Shown piece after piece: positions 1 through 6,933 of a stretch of DNA of 64,000 nt. Origin of the DNA: an uncultured Flavobacteriaceae bacterium (GTDB lineage: Bacteria > Bacteroidota > Bacteroidia > Flavobacteriales > Flavobacteriaceae); NCBI GenBank assembly GCA_947494825.1, contig CANLWN010000005.1, forward strand, positions 124,001 through 188,000. The letters are read 5' to 3'. Numbering within the stretch: position 1 is the stretch's first letter; the number at the start of each line of letters is the position of its first letter. Below the pieces are notes generated by a model. That model was given only the letters and a program-made list of their open reading frames with translations, did not search any database and was not told the origin of the DNA. The position numbers and the translations under genes were made by a program.

Positions 1-273
1 GTATGAGTTGTTTTTTCTATCTGTATAGCTGTTCGTTGTCGCACGCTTTACTCCTCCTGAGCACACGCCGCAAGACCCACCGTTATTACAATGTTTACAA
101 TAATTACATGTTTTACAAGCAGTACAATAAGCCGAGCCCGTACATCTTCCCATTTCTCCCTCACAACAAGATACAACAGCATTGATTTCTTGTCCGAAAG
201 AAATCCCATTAACTATCAAAAGAAAAATAGGAATAAAAAGAAACAATGATTTTCTTGGTAGAATATGATTCAT
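1..273 (-). CDS. Cys-rich secreted protein, partial (runs off the left edge)
   Basis: Reading leftward from an ATG at 273-271 the frame stays open to base 1, so only the first 91 residues are present. A signal peptide (Lys-Arg start, then a Phe/Leu/Ile-rich stretch ending near SFGQ) is followed by a dense run of cysteines spaced two or three residues apart (SCCEGEMGRC, then CTACKTC, NYCKHC and GGSCGVC). The protein is therefore exported and probably disulfide- or metal-stabilised. Similar CC-EG-GRCTGSA-C proteins occur, as far as I recall, in flavobacterial cassette regions, but no function is known to me. It is the last visible gene of the minus-strand array. Confidence 0.7.
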   Translation of the reverse strand, partial: MNHILPRKSLFLFIPIFLLIVNGISFGQEINAVVSCCEGEMGRCTGSAYCTACKTCNYCKHCNNGGSCGVCSGGVKRATTNSYTDRKNNSY

Positions 274-435
274 TTAAGTTTTGAGCTTGTCACTAACTAA
301 TTATATAACAACTAAAAAAGACTTTTTTACAATATTGATAGCGTTCCAAAAATAAATACGTTCAAAGTGGAATTTTAACTGTAAATTCATAGACATGAAA
401 ATGAGCTTTTAATGTCCGAATAATTTAGCAATAAG

Positions 436-460
436 AAAATACCCATCAACGGGTATTTTT
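436..460 (-). terminator. Hairpin terminator
   Basis: Perfect 9-bp stem (AAAATACCC / GGGTATTTT) with a 6-nt loop, flanked by A and T runs so it could work in both directions. It lies downstream of the 703-1257 gene pair and upstream of the Cys-rich gene. Confidence 0.65.
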
Positions 461-472
461 GGTTTAAAGGAG

Positions 473-490
473 ATCCTTTATTTGAACTTT
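473..490 (-). repeat. Array repeat copy 1
   Basis: Copy of the 19-bp array repeat with GG in place of CG. It follows directly on the hairpin element 499-699 that lies 3' of the 703-1257 gene pair. Confidence 0.8.
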
Positions 491-498
491 TGTAACGG

Positions 499-699
499 TT
501 GAGCTATGAACAGTACGGGAGCAAACTGGCGTTTGCTTTCCGCCACGCACATAGCGAAATCTTTTGGTTTTGTTTTTTCTTTTTTCCTGTCCAAAGCAAA
601 ATCCCAAAGATTTTGCGGACTTTTTAAAAATACGCAAACCCTGCGATTAAGCCCGAAGCCCGAATTGTTTATAGGTTTTGTTGTACAACGTTTTTTTAC
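499..699 (-). repeat. attC-like imperfect hairpin element
   Basis: About 200 bp between the stop of the 703-972 gene and array repeat 1. It contains nested inverted repeats: outer arms CTATGAACA / CTATAAACA in inverted orientation, a 521-536 hairpin (GCAAAC / GTTTGC), and a long inner pair (about 557-574 and 600-617, AAATCTTT..TTTTG) with few mismatches. The end next to the gene, GTTGTACAAC at 680-689, is complementary to sequence 5' of the gene pair at 1274-1293, as in an integron cassette end. A plus-strand open frame over it is a shadow. Confidence 0.55.
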
Positions 700-702
700 G
701 TC

Positions 703-972
703 CTATTTCTCAATTCCGATTTCAATTTGCTTTAGAATTTTTGCTAATTCCTCCTTTGCGACGGAATCATTCTCTATAAGCGCTTTCACTAATTTTTCTG
801 CTCTAACCAAATATCCAGCGTTTCTGTCCGCCAGATTATTGTCCGTTAGTACTCCAGCAAAGAATTCATCGTTTGGTTGTTTGACAACTGCGTCAGATAT
901 TGTGAGAACAATTTCTCCGATGCTTTTATATTTGAATCTATTACAAAATCTTGATAACTCTGAATTGTCCAT
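703..972 (-). CDS. Hypothetical protein, second gene of a two-gene cassette
   Basis: 89 residues, mostly predicted helical and soluble, no signal peptide, no domain I recognise. Its ATG abuts the stop codon of the upstream gene (TAA then ATG with no gap), so the two are probably translated together. The pair is bounded by complementary ends (680-699 and 1274-1293) and followed by the 499-699 hairpin. A two-gene unit of this size could be a toxin-antitoxin or effector-immunity pair, but nothing in the sequence proves it. Confidence 0.7.
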   Translation of the reverse strand: MDNSELSRFCNRFKYKSIGEIVLTISDAVVKQPNDEFFAGVLTDNNLADRNAGYLVRAEKLVKALIENDSVAKEELAKILKQIEIGIEK

Positions 973-1257
973 TTATTTGGTAAAATTTTGAGGGTTTATT
1001 TCTATTTGCACCTCTTTCATTTGCTCAAAAATTGCGAGTAATCTATTTGCGTTAGATTCAGCTTCTTTCGCAATTGACAAATAAGTCTCTAATACTTTTT
1101 TAGTATAAATGCTGTCTTCTGTTTTGTTTTCCAATTCTCTCAATAAAGGCCCTAATTCTAGAGGAAAGCGTTCTATAAAATCGGCACTATCATTCATTAA
1201 ATTTGCAATTTGCATATAATGACTTGCCGTTTTTGTCTTTAATTTTTCTATTTCCAT
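973..1257 (-). CDS. Hypothetical protein, first gene of a two-gene cassette
   Basis: 94 residues, strongly helical and charged (many Glu, Lys, Leu), compatible with a small helical bundle or coiled coil. The start ATG at 1257 follows an AT-rich leader. It directly precedes the 703-972 gene. I do not recognise the family. Confidence 0.7.
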   Translation of the reverse strand: MEIEKLKTKTASHYMQIANLMNDSADFIERFPLELGPLLRELENKTEDSIYTKKVLETYLSIAKEAESNANRLLAIFEQMKEVQIEINPQNFTK

Positions 1258-1273
1258 TTTAAGGCTAAATATT

Positions 1274-1383
1274 TTTTATAAATGTTGTACAACAGTTGTA
1301 CATAGATTATATGATCTATATACCTTTTATGTGCGTAACTAAATTAAGATAAATTGTAGGTCTTAGATAAAGTGATTCTTGGC
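1274..1383 (-). repeat. attC-like element with palindromes
   Basis: Contains the 12-bp palindrome TGTTGTACAACA (1283-1294), a second TTGTACA arm just after it and an ATAGAT / ATCTAT hairpin. Its right part (TTTATCTTAA..GTTACGCACAT on the minus strand) resembles the element at 4830-4941, so the two belong to one repeat family. It lies between array repeat 2 and the two-gene cassette. Confidence 0.5.
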
Positions 1384-1402
1384 AATCGTTTAATTGAACT
1401 TT
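1384..1402 (-). repeat. Array repeat copy 2
   Basis: Near-consensus copy (AATTA in the central part). The TAA stop codon of the 1401-2042 gene is formed by the repeat's own 5' TAAAGTT. Confidence 0.8.
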
Positions 1403-2042
1403 AATTTATAAATGGATCCAAGTCTTCCAGTTTGCCATCAAATGGTTCCTGTTCGGTCAAATTGTTCCAAAGTGCTGAATTTATTAGATTATCTGGCAGC
1501 TTACTTTTAAACACATGGTAAGGTTCAATGCTTTGACCATATTTAACAACTCGAGTATTGTAACCTCTTTTCTTGTCCGAATCCAGAAGATCTATATATT
1601 CAATCTTGTTCTTAAGTTTACGCACTCCATCGAAATCTTGTCCACCAATCATAATCAATTTATCTCCAAATTCAATGATATAGTGATCGCCTTCATCATT
1701 GTAACTCTTAATTTTGATGTATCTATCAATATTGATTTCCCGTACCCTAGCAATTCCTGTATTGATTATTGCCTCCTTTTCTTTGAGAAATTTAGGCAAG
1801 CGGATTAATTCATTAATATCTAATATTAAAATCCATATCATGAAAAAAGATATAATCGATAATGGAATTATTGACCATAGGGTTGGGAAATTGTAGATTA
1901 TAATCCCAAATCCTAATAGAGCTGCAATTTTAATCAGGACAGTTTTTTTTGTCTCAGGAAAATAGGATTGAGTTTCTTTTATTTCTTTCCTTATAAGATT
2001 CTTGTCCGCTTTAGATAGTTCTCTGTCGTATTCTTTTATCAA
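1401..2042 (-). CDS. Membrane protein of unknown function
   Basis: 213 residues. A charged N-terminal segment is followed by two membrane helices (about residues 35-52 and 55-75), then a soluble C-terminal domain with short beta-rich segments (YIKIKSY..HYIIEFGDKLIMIGG). The C-terminal domain is therefore probably cytoplasmic and anchored. I do not recognise the family. The stop codon lies inside array repeat 2, so the 3' end of the gene may have been set by recombination. Confidence 0.7.
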   Translation of the reverse strand: MIKEYDRELSKADKNLIRKEIKETQSYFPETKKTVLIKIAALLGFGIIIYNFPTLWSIIPLSIISFFMIWILILDINELIRLPKFLKEKEAIINTGIARVREINIDRYIKIKSYNDEGDHYIIEFGDKLIMIGGQDFDGVRKLKNKIEYIDLLDSDKKRGYNTRVVKYGQSIEPYHVFKSKLPDNLINSALWNNLTEQEPFDGKLEDLDPFIN

Positions 2043-2082
2043 ATCGAGTAACTTTTTGTGCTAGTTGCTTCCAACTTGGGTG

Positions 2083-2101
2083 TATCGTTTATTTGAACTA
2101 T
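2083..2101 (-). repeat. Array repeat copy 3
   Basis: Copy with CTA instead of CTTT at one end. It separates the 1401-2042 membrane protein gene from the oppositely oriented DinB-like gene. Confidence 0.75.
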
Positions 2102-2253
2102 TGATTTTCATTTTCGAGGGTAGAAATTATCTTTTGCAGTTTAACTGTGATATAAATGTATGAGGTGCTAGTACCTAAATCAGACCCATAAATCTACTAA
2201 CCAGACAGCTTTTTCCGTTTATTTAGTATTTCAAATATTAAAAGTAATTGGTT

Positions 2254-2796
2254 ATGAGACAAATTCTAATACTTATCACAATTATAATTTTCTGTGCGTT
2301 TGAGGTGCCTCTTTCAGCTCAGCGGAATGATTTTATCAAAGAATATTTGGAACGATTTGAAAACTCCAGGAAGTATCTCATTGAAGTGGCAGATGCAATG
2401 CCAGAGGGTAAATATAATTTTAGGGCCACACAAGAGTCGTTGAGCTTTGCCGAAAATTTAATGCATATTGGGTATGCAATGGATTGGCATACTCAGTCAT
2501 TATTAGGCGGAAGAGAATCTAGGGATTGGAATACGGATACAAGGTATAAAGTCGCCGGTAAATCTAAAAAGGAAATAATTAAGATAGTTGATGAGACATT
2601 TAATGAAACCATTAGTTTTATCAAACAATTTGACATTGCTAAATTCGATGAGGAGCTGGATTATTTCGGTTTAAACAGAACAAAGCGGCAGATATTCCTG
2701 TTACTAGCTGATCATATTACCCATCACAGAGGACAAATTCTTGTATATCTAAGATTAAATGGATTAGTACCGCCTAGATATGTCCTTTTTCAATAA
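2254..2796 (+). CDS. Secreted DinB/YfiT-like protein
   Basis: 180 residues. ATG at 2254 is preferred over the upstream TTG at 2248 because it starts directly with a signal peptide (MRQILILITIIIFC..LSAQ). The mature part fits the DinB/YfiT metal-binding four-helix bundle: a first His region (LMHIGYAMDWH) and a second one near the end (DHITHHRGQ). Members bind a divalent metal with His residues; many are putative thiol-dependent S-transferases and the substrate here is unknown. It is the only plus-strand gene in the array, although the flanking repeats keep the common orientation. Its TAA stop (2794-2796) overlaps the repeat from the opposite side. Confidence 0.85.
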   Translation: MRQILILITIIIFCAFEVPLSAQRNDFIKEYLERFENSRKYLIEVADAMPEGKYNFRATQESLSFAENLMHIGYAMDWHTQSLLGGRESRDWNTDTRYKVAGKSKKEIIKIVDETFNETISFIKQFDIAKFDEELDYFGLNRTKRQIFLLLADHITHHRGQILVYLRLNGLVPPRYVLFQ

Positions 2797-2813
2797 TCGT
2801 TTATTTGAACTTT
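2795..2813 (-). repeat. Array repeat copy 4
   Basis: Exact consensus copy. It overlaps the stop codon of the plus-strand DinB-like gene and lies 26 bp beyond the stop of the minus-strand 2840-3424 gene. Confidence 0.85.
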
Positions 2814-2839
2814 CCATCTTGAAATTAATTGTTATGGCA

Positions 2840-3424
2840 TTAAACACAGATTTTTTGGTCTATGTATTCAGCAATCTCAAGAATTGCTTTTAGGTTATTC
2901 AATTTAAGTCCATTTTGAAAATGCCAAGTAAAATGAGAATCTTTTGTTTCAATCCATAAATGCTTCTGACCATTTATTTTGTCAAGAAAATCTAAGTTTT
3001 TTAAAAAGGGGACATTATTAGGATTAGAATTTGACTCCAATATATACTTCAAATTAAATCTTAATTCTCCTTGAAGTTTTGTGTCATTTTTAAACAATGG
3101 ATCAGATATGAAGTCAGTCACAGTTCTAGGTCTAATTAACAAATCTGGTATAGTTATAGGAGATTTTAGAATTATTGACATATGGTTTTCGCTTGATTGA
3201 TCTGTTAAATATGACATTCCGCCTGTTCCAGATACTTCAACATCATACTTAGTACGATAAGAAATTAAAAAGGCTTGATTAGCAAATCCCTTTATCGTCC
3301 ATAATTTGTTTAATCTGAAATTATCTTTGCCCCCGTAAATAATAAACTCCGGAATTTCCTTGTTCTTTAGAGAAATTCCATCAAGTTTGTAATCCCTTTT
3401 TAAAAGTTCTACGAATTTTCTCAA
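2840..3424 (-). CDS. Hypothetical protein
   Basis: 194 residues, soluble, rich in beta-type segments, with no signal peptide or membrane helix. The start is uncertain: the first M corresponds to a TTG at 3424 and no ATG is near. If the true start was lost at the cassette boundary the N-terminus may be altered. I recognise no domain. Confidence 0.6.
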   Translation of the reverse strand: MRKFVELLKRDYKLDGISLKNKEIPEFIIYGGKDNFRLNKLWTIKGFANQAFLISYRTKYDVEVSGTGGMSYLTDQSSENHMSIILKSPITIPDLLIRPRTVTDFISDPLFKNDTKLQGELRFNLKYILESNSNPNNVPFLKNLDFLDKINGQKHLWIETKDSHFTWHFQNGLKLNNLKAILEIAEYIDQKICV

Positions 3425-3456
3425 ACTGATTAAGTGTGAATTAAAGTTAAATCAAT

Positions 3457-3475
3457 AATCGTTTATTTAAACTTT
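3457..3475 (-). repeat. Array repeat copy 5
   Basis: One mismatch to consensus (TTTAAAC). It lies about 10 bp after the stop of the transglutaminase-like gene and 30 bp before the next start. Confidence 0.85.
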
Positions 3476-3485
3476 CGTGGGATAA

Positions 3486-4121
3486 TCATAATCTAAACTC
3501 TTTAATACTTTCATCCGTACCAAAAATATGTGGATAGTGTTCCCTCGCATTGGCCTCCATAAATTCCAAAGGAACATCTTCAAAATAGCCGTAATCTTCA
3601 AGATACTCCATGAATTCCATTCCCTCATTGTTGTACTCTTGGAATATAGAGTCGTTTTCACCATCAAAGTTCAAAGGCTCAACATTGCACATTTTACACA
3701 ATGATTGATTAAATGCAGGTGAGACTTTCAACCACTTTCCATCTAATAGGAGATCGACCATGCCATGAGGAGTCAGCTCATTGGTTCCAAATTTTTCTGT
3801 AAGCCTTTCCACCCCTATATGATTTTTGACCTTTGCTAAATGGATTCTCGCTGGTATTCCCAATGAGCGCAAACATGCAATTAAAATGATGGATTTGTCT
3901 ATACAATGACCTTTTTTTCGTTTTGCCAGATTACTTGCCTTAAAATGCTCTTTTGAAAAACTCAGGAAGTAAGGGTCATACCTATAAGAATCTCTTACCT
4001 TAACATATAATAGTTTGGCTTTCTCTTTTGGTGACAGAATATCATTTTTAAATTCCTTGACTAATTCCTGAACTTCATCGGATTCATAATCAAAATAAAA
4101 AGTTTGTGACAGATAATCCAT
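3486..4121 (-). CDS. Transglutaminase-like cysteine protein
   Basis: 211 residues. It shows the transglutaminase/papain-like core: catalytic Cys73 in GHCIDKS followed by the helix ILIACLRSLGIPARI, and a His at 119 in TPHGMVDLLLDGKW. The usual Asp after the GKW strand is replaced by Ser in VSPAFN, so the third catalytic residue is not obvious. Members act as proteases, peptide N-glycanases or cross-linking enzymes. No signal peptide is seen, so it should be cytoplasmic. The C-terminal third is acidic. Start ATG at 4121. Confidence 0.8.
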   Translation of the reverse strand: MDYLSQTFYFDYESDEVQELVKEFKNDILSPKEKAKLLYVKVRDSYRYDPYFLSFSKEHFKASNLAKRKKGHCIDKSIILIACLRSLGIPARIHLAKVKNHIGVERLTEKFGTNELTPHGMVDLLLDGKWLKVSPAFNQSLCKMCNVEPLNFDGENDSIFQEYNNEGMEFMEYLEDYGYFEDVPLEFMEANAREHYPHIFGTDESIKEFRL

Positions 4122-4170
4122 TCACTTTTTTTCCTAAAGGTATAATTTCATTTTGATAAGGTATTTCCGC

Positions 4171-4188
4171 AACGTTTATTTGAACTTT
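4171..4188 (-). repeat. Array repeat copy 6
   Basis: Copy ending AACG-TT rather than ACGATT. It lies 50 bp upstream of the transglutaminase-like start and 22 bp after the stop of the 4211-4405 gene. Confidence 0.8.
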
Positions 4189-4210
4189 GGCTAAACTCAT
4201 TCTTAATCTA

Positions 4211-4405
4211 TCATTTAAAAAATATGAAATATAACGAGACAAGAATTAATATAAAACCATTTGCAAGTAGCTGAGTATCTAGCTGAAAAAACTCGCCTAA
4301 ATTTTGATTTCTCTTAGATTGTCCCTTATCATATTTGTCAGATAAAATTTGACCCAAAACAAATAGAATAATCCCCAAAATAAGAATTCCGATTTCCAGC
4401 TTCAT
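4211..4405 (-). CDS. Small membrane protein
   Basis: 64 residues with two membrane helices (about 4-20 and 48-62) joined by a polar loop containing SDKYDKGQSKRNQN. The topology suggests both ends face the same side. Family not recognised. It is a single-gene unit bounded by array repeats 6 and 7. Confidence 0.6.
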   Translation of the reverse strand: MKLEIGILILGIILFVLGQILSDKYDKGQSKRNQNLGEFFQLDTQLLANGFILILVSLYFIFFK

Positions 4406-4452
4406 GTTTTAATCAGTTGTCCAATTAGCTTAAGATTTTATGTGTGCCATTG

Positions 4453-4471
4453 AATCCTATTTTTGAACTTT
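4453..4471 (-). repeat. Array repeat copy 7
   Basis: Variant with GG and CAAAAA in the centre. It lies 48 bp upstream of the 4211-4405 start codon and next to the hairpin at 4494-4529. Confidence 0.75.
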
Positions 4472-4493
4472 CGTTTAAATCAGTTTTTTTGTG

Positions 4494-4529
4494 CAACGAT
4501 TCGAATATGGCTTTGTTGCCATTTCGTTG
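4494..4529 (-). repeat. attC-like bulged hairpin
   Basis: Outer arms CAACGA / TCGTTG and inner arms ATGGC / GCCAT, with more unpaired bases on one side than the other. This asymmetric bulge is the geometry used by folded integron attC sites. It lies between the stop of the 4625-4819 gene and array repeat 7. Confidence 0.5.
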
Positions 4530-4624
4530 GTTTTGTTTTCCCATTTATTCAGTCGTATTGGGTGATTATTATTCCTTTTTGATTGGCAATTTATTTAGCT
4601 TAATAATTCAGAAATTGAATTAAT

Positions 4625-4819
4625 TCAGTTCCATTTTTTCAAACCCAAATAACTAGCAAAGTTTATAATTGCAATCAGCAAACATACCATTCTTGCTATA
4701 CGGATGTCAATCCGCAATCCTCGATATGTAACAGGTTCTGATTCCATGAGAAGCCCAATAAATACTAATGTGAAAACAACTCCAAGAATCAAACTCAGGT
4801 TCCAGTTTTTGTTTTTCAT
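4625..4819 (-). CDS. Small membrane protein
   Basis: 64 residues, two membrane helices (about 8-25 and 43-60) with a short connecting loop (ESEPVTYRGLRIDIR). ATG start at 4819 follows a Lys/Asn-rich N-terminus. Family not recognised. Confidence 0.6.
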   Translation of the reverse strand: MKNKNWNLSLILGVVFTLVFIGLLMESEPVTYRGLRIDIRIARMVCLLIAIINFASYLGLKKWN

Positions 4820-4829
4820 TTAATGCTTA

Positions 4830-4941
4830 TTTATTTTTTTCTCAATGAATGACAACGATTGTATATGATATTTGAGCATTTATCCCCTATGCGCACACTT
4901 AAGATAAGATAATTTTTGATGTATGTTGAGTAGCCCGTGGT
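4830..4941 (-). repeat. Array spacer element, relative of 1274-1383
   Basis: Minus-strand blocks ATTATCTTATCTTAAG, TGCGCATAGGGGATA and CGTTGTCATTC correspond in order to blocks of the element at 1274-1383. It lies directly after array repeat 8 and upstream of the 4625-4819 gene. Confidence 0.45.
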
Positions 4942-4960
4942 AATCCTTTATTTGAACTTT
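4942..4960 (-). repeat. Array repeat copy 8
   Basis: Near-consensus copy (GG variant), 19 bp after the stop of the 4980-5525 gene. Confidence 0.85.
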
Positions 4961-4979
4961 ATCGTCAATATTAAGAAAC

Positions 4980-5525
4980 TTACTTGCTGAAAATATAATC
5001 TTTCGCAATTTCATGAATTTTAAGTATCCACATAGATCTGGGGTGTTTTCTATCATCTTCTACTTTTTCATTTCTCAGATATGTTCTAAAATAGGTGTCA
5101 TTTATATCTAACTCTACATAGTATCCATAATTATGACTTATTATCTTCTCTGATTTTGGGGCTGATCCAGTAATGCCTTTGATATTATCAAAATAATAGC
5201 TAAGTATATTGTTAAACTCAGGACATTCTTTGATAGGAAATTCAATATAGTCTTGCTCGCTTGAGTATTTAATTGCCTTGATAAAGCTGAACCCATTTTT
5301 AGTCCAAAAAAACATGTTTGTTGCATTTTTTCCTCGACCATTATCAAATAAATAATACGCCTGGAGTATTGTGTCCACTTTTTGACGGCGTAATTCAGAT
5401 TCAAATTCAGTAATTACCCTGTCCATTTCAAAAATGTAATCTTGTTCATCTGACTGTCCAGCTAAGATTGTACTGAATCCAATGGTAACGAGTAACGAGA
5501 AAAATCGAGTTGATAACAAATTCAT
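4980..5525 (-). CDS. Secreted protein of unknown function
   Basis: 181 residues with a clear signal peptide (MNLLSTRFFSLLVTIGFSTILAGQ). The mature part is polar, with alternating helical and beta segments and several aromatic pairs. No domain recognised. The ATG at 5525 comes only two bases after array repeat 9, so its leader is the repeat itself. Its 5' end overlaps the reading frame of the upstream 5446-5823 gene. Confidence 0.65.
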   Translation of the reverse strand: MNLLSTRFFSLLVTIGFSTILAGQSDEQDYIFEMDRVITEFESELRRQKVDTILQAYYLFDNGRGKNATNMFFWTKNGFSFIKAIKYSSEQDYIEFPIKECPEFNNILSYYFDNIKGITGSAPKSEKIISHNYGYYVELDINDTYFRTYLRNEKVEDDRKHPRSMWILKIHEIAKDYIFSK

Positions 5526-5823
5526 TTAATCGTTTATTTGAACTTTGGTATTCTGCTTCCTTAACGTCTATTTCAGTTATTACTCTCTCTACTACTTGAT
5601 TGACATCAGAAAGTGATAATTGAAACCAAAATTCCTTTCTATCTTTGTCAAAATAACTAAAAGTGAATCCGTTCTCAATTCCATCGAATCCGCCACAGTA
5701 ATTGTCCGTTTGAAACTGATCACTACTCTCAATGAGAACCCAATCACTTAGCTCAAGATTTTCCTTTAATATCCGTTGACAAATTGAAACAAATTCCTTA
5801 TCTATTTTATGCTTAATACTCAT
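5446..5823 (-). CDS. Hypothetical protein whose frame reads through an array repeat
   Basis: 125 residues from ATG 5823 (an upstream in-frame start exists inside the preceding gene and is less likely). The first ~95 residues look like a normal soluble protein with aromatic-rich segments (GFTFSYFDKDRKEFWFQLSL). The frame then crosses array repeat 9, encoding QSSNKRLN, and runs 80 bp into the neighbouring gene's signal-peptide region. The native 3' end has probably been cut by a cassette junction and replaced by chance sequence. Function unknown. Confidence 0.55.
   Translation of the reverse strand: MSIKHKIDKEFVSICQRILKENLELSDWVLIESSDQFQTDNYCGGFDGIENGFTFSYFDKDRKEFWFQLSLSDVNQVVERVITEIDVKEAEYQSSNKRLNEFVINSIFLVTRYHWIQYNLSWTVR
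5528..5546 (-). repeat. Array repeat copy 9
   Basis: Exact consensus. It lies inside the open frame of 5446-5823 and two bases upstream of the ATG at 5525. Confidence 0.85.
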
Positions 5824-5839
5824 ACTTTGTTTAAACTTT
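5823..5839 (-). repeat. Array repeat copy 10 (degenerate)
   Basis: Shortened and diverged copy (AAAGTTTAAACAAAGT). It supplies the TAA stop of the 5831-6385 gene and touches the start ATG at 5823. Confidence 0.45.
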
Positions 5840-6385
5840 AGGTTTCCAGTTAGGGTCAACCTTTTTGACAGGCTTTATTGCCGTATTGCCAAAATGCCAA
5901 CTAATGCCTCCTTGAGATTCATTATGGTATTCCATATCGTACGCAATGGAAAATCCAATCAATAATATGGGGTCAATGGTCCCTCTTTCATATTCGATTT
6001 GGTATATGTCCTGTTCAAGAATTTTTCTGGTTTTCCTTGAGATGTATCCTATTTGAACCTCTTTAAAATAAATTCCAATCAAATTTCCATCCTGCTCGTA
6101 AAAACTATAAGTCCCTTCAGAATTACGTATATAATACTCTACGAAAGAATCACTTCTAATTTGAAGATTTCCATATTCAAATTCTAACTCGTAGTTAAGG
6201 TAATGCTTAAAGTCTAAATTCTTCTTTACAATACAAACTTCCTTACCCTTTAGATCAGATATTGCAATTTTTGGACGGATATGTAATAGTCTTGATTTTG
6301 CTCTATGTATTAACTTATCATTTGAGAAAATCTCGTAACGATCATATAGAAGACCCCACTTTCTTTGTACTATTCTGATCTTCAT
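5831..6385 (-). CDS. Hypothetical protein, possibly Tubby/LURP-one-like fold
   Basis: 184 residues, no signal peptide, a long series of short beta strands (KIRIVQRKW, YEIFSNDKLIHRAKS, ISDLKGKEVCIVKKN, SFYEQDGNLIGIYF). The pattern of repeated strands with a buried C-terminal helix (DPILLIGFSIAYDMEYH) suggests the Tubby-C/LURP-one-like barrel, a weak judgement from pattern only. The stop codon is formed within a degenerate array repeat, eight bases before the next start. Confidence 0.6.
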   Translation of the reverse strand: MKIRIVQRKWGLLYDRYEIFSNDKLIHRAKSRLLHIRPKIAISDLKGKEVCIVKKNLDFKHYLNYELEFEYGNLQIRSDSFVEYYIRNSEGTYSFYEQDGNLIGIYFKEVQIGYISRKTRKILEQDIYQIEYERGTIDPILLIGFSIAYDMEYHNESQGGISWHFGNTAIKPVKKVDPNWKPKV

Positions 6386-6430
6386 CTAAACATTCATTAA
6401 GTTAATCTTTGGCCTTTGCACAAAAACATC

Positions 6431-6448
6431 ATCGTTTATTTGAACTTT
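6431..6448 (-). repeat. Array repeat copy 11
   Basis: Consensus copy. Its 5' TAA is the stop codon of the 6447-6779 gene. Confidence 0.85.
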
Positions 6449-6779
6449 ATCTATTAAAGTTACCTTTTAAAAACAATTCCAAGTATTCAAAGAATTGATC
6501 AAAGGCCTTTTCCTCATCCCCTCCGCTCTCTGACAGGAAAAATGAACTATATGGATTTCCGACCCCTATAAATCCTTTTTTCTGATGTAAAACCCATAGT
6601 TTGAATTCATCAAAAGGTGGATAACCATCTTTCTTTTCAATATCGTAAGGCATTGTTATTAAGTAGCCATTTAAAAAATTCTGAAGAGAGCTTATAGTCC
6701 TAGATGTCAAACATAGCTCAGGCTTTTTCCTTATCATCTCTAGGACTTCATATATGTTTTTAGAAGAGACTACATTCAT
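6447..6779 (-). CDS. Small protein, immunity-like in appearance
   Basis: 110 residues. The layout, with a short helix ending KKPELCLTSRTISSLQNFLNGYL and a later FKLWVLHQKKGF and acidic FDQFFEYLELF tail, recalls small proteins with KPxxYLGxxSISxLxxFLxGY that are often found near toxin-immunity loci. The assignment is by resemblance only. Both ends are set by array repeats: the ATG overlaps repeat 12 and the stop overlaps repeat 11. Confidence 0.6.
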   Translation of the reverse strand: MNVVSSKNIYEVLEMIRKKPELCLTSRTISSLQNFLNGYLITMPYDIEKKDGYPPFDEFKLWVLHQKKGFIGVGNPYSSFFLSESGGDEEKAFDQFFEYLELFLKGNFNR

Positions 6780-6795
6780 CCTTTATTTGAACTTT
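6778..6795 (-). repeat. Array repeat copy 12
   Basis: GG variant. Its 3' end overlaps the start ATG at 6779, and it follows directly on the hairpin element 6796-6932. Confidence 0.85.
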
Positions 6796-6932
6796 CAACG
6801 TGTTTGTGTATGATTTCGTTGCGTGGTTTAGGAACTAAAATTAGCTAATAAAACGCAGATAGAAAGTCCGCGAGGCTTTCGTAAGTAGACTAGTACTAGC
6901 AATGAAGTATACAAGGTGTTAGAGCCAGTATT
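6796..6932 (-). repeat. attC-like imperfect hairpin after the MBL gene
   Basis: Outer arms (6796-6819 and about 6902-6920) are inverted copies with roughly two-thirds identity. An inner perfect stem GAAAG..CTTTC around TCCGCGAGG lies at 6862-6880. The end at 6918-6932 (GTTAGAGCCAGTATT) is complementary in 13 of 15 bases to 7843-7857, on the other side of the MBL gene. That is the arrangement of a linearised integron cassette. Confidence 0.6.
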
Positions 6933-6933
6933 T

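Noticed and set aside
506-991. 161-codon plus-strand open frame
   Set aside because: It overlaps the hairpin element and runs antisense through the 703-972 gene; low-complexity, no protein pattern.
4472-4624. Short minus-strand frame starting MGKQNQRNG
   Set aside because: It runs across a hairpin and an array repeat and has no protein-like pattern.
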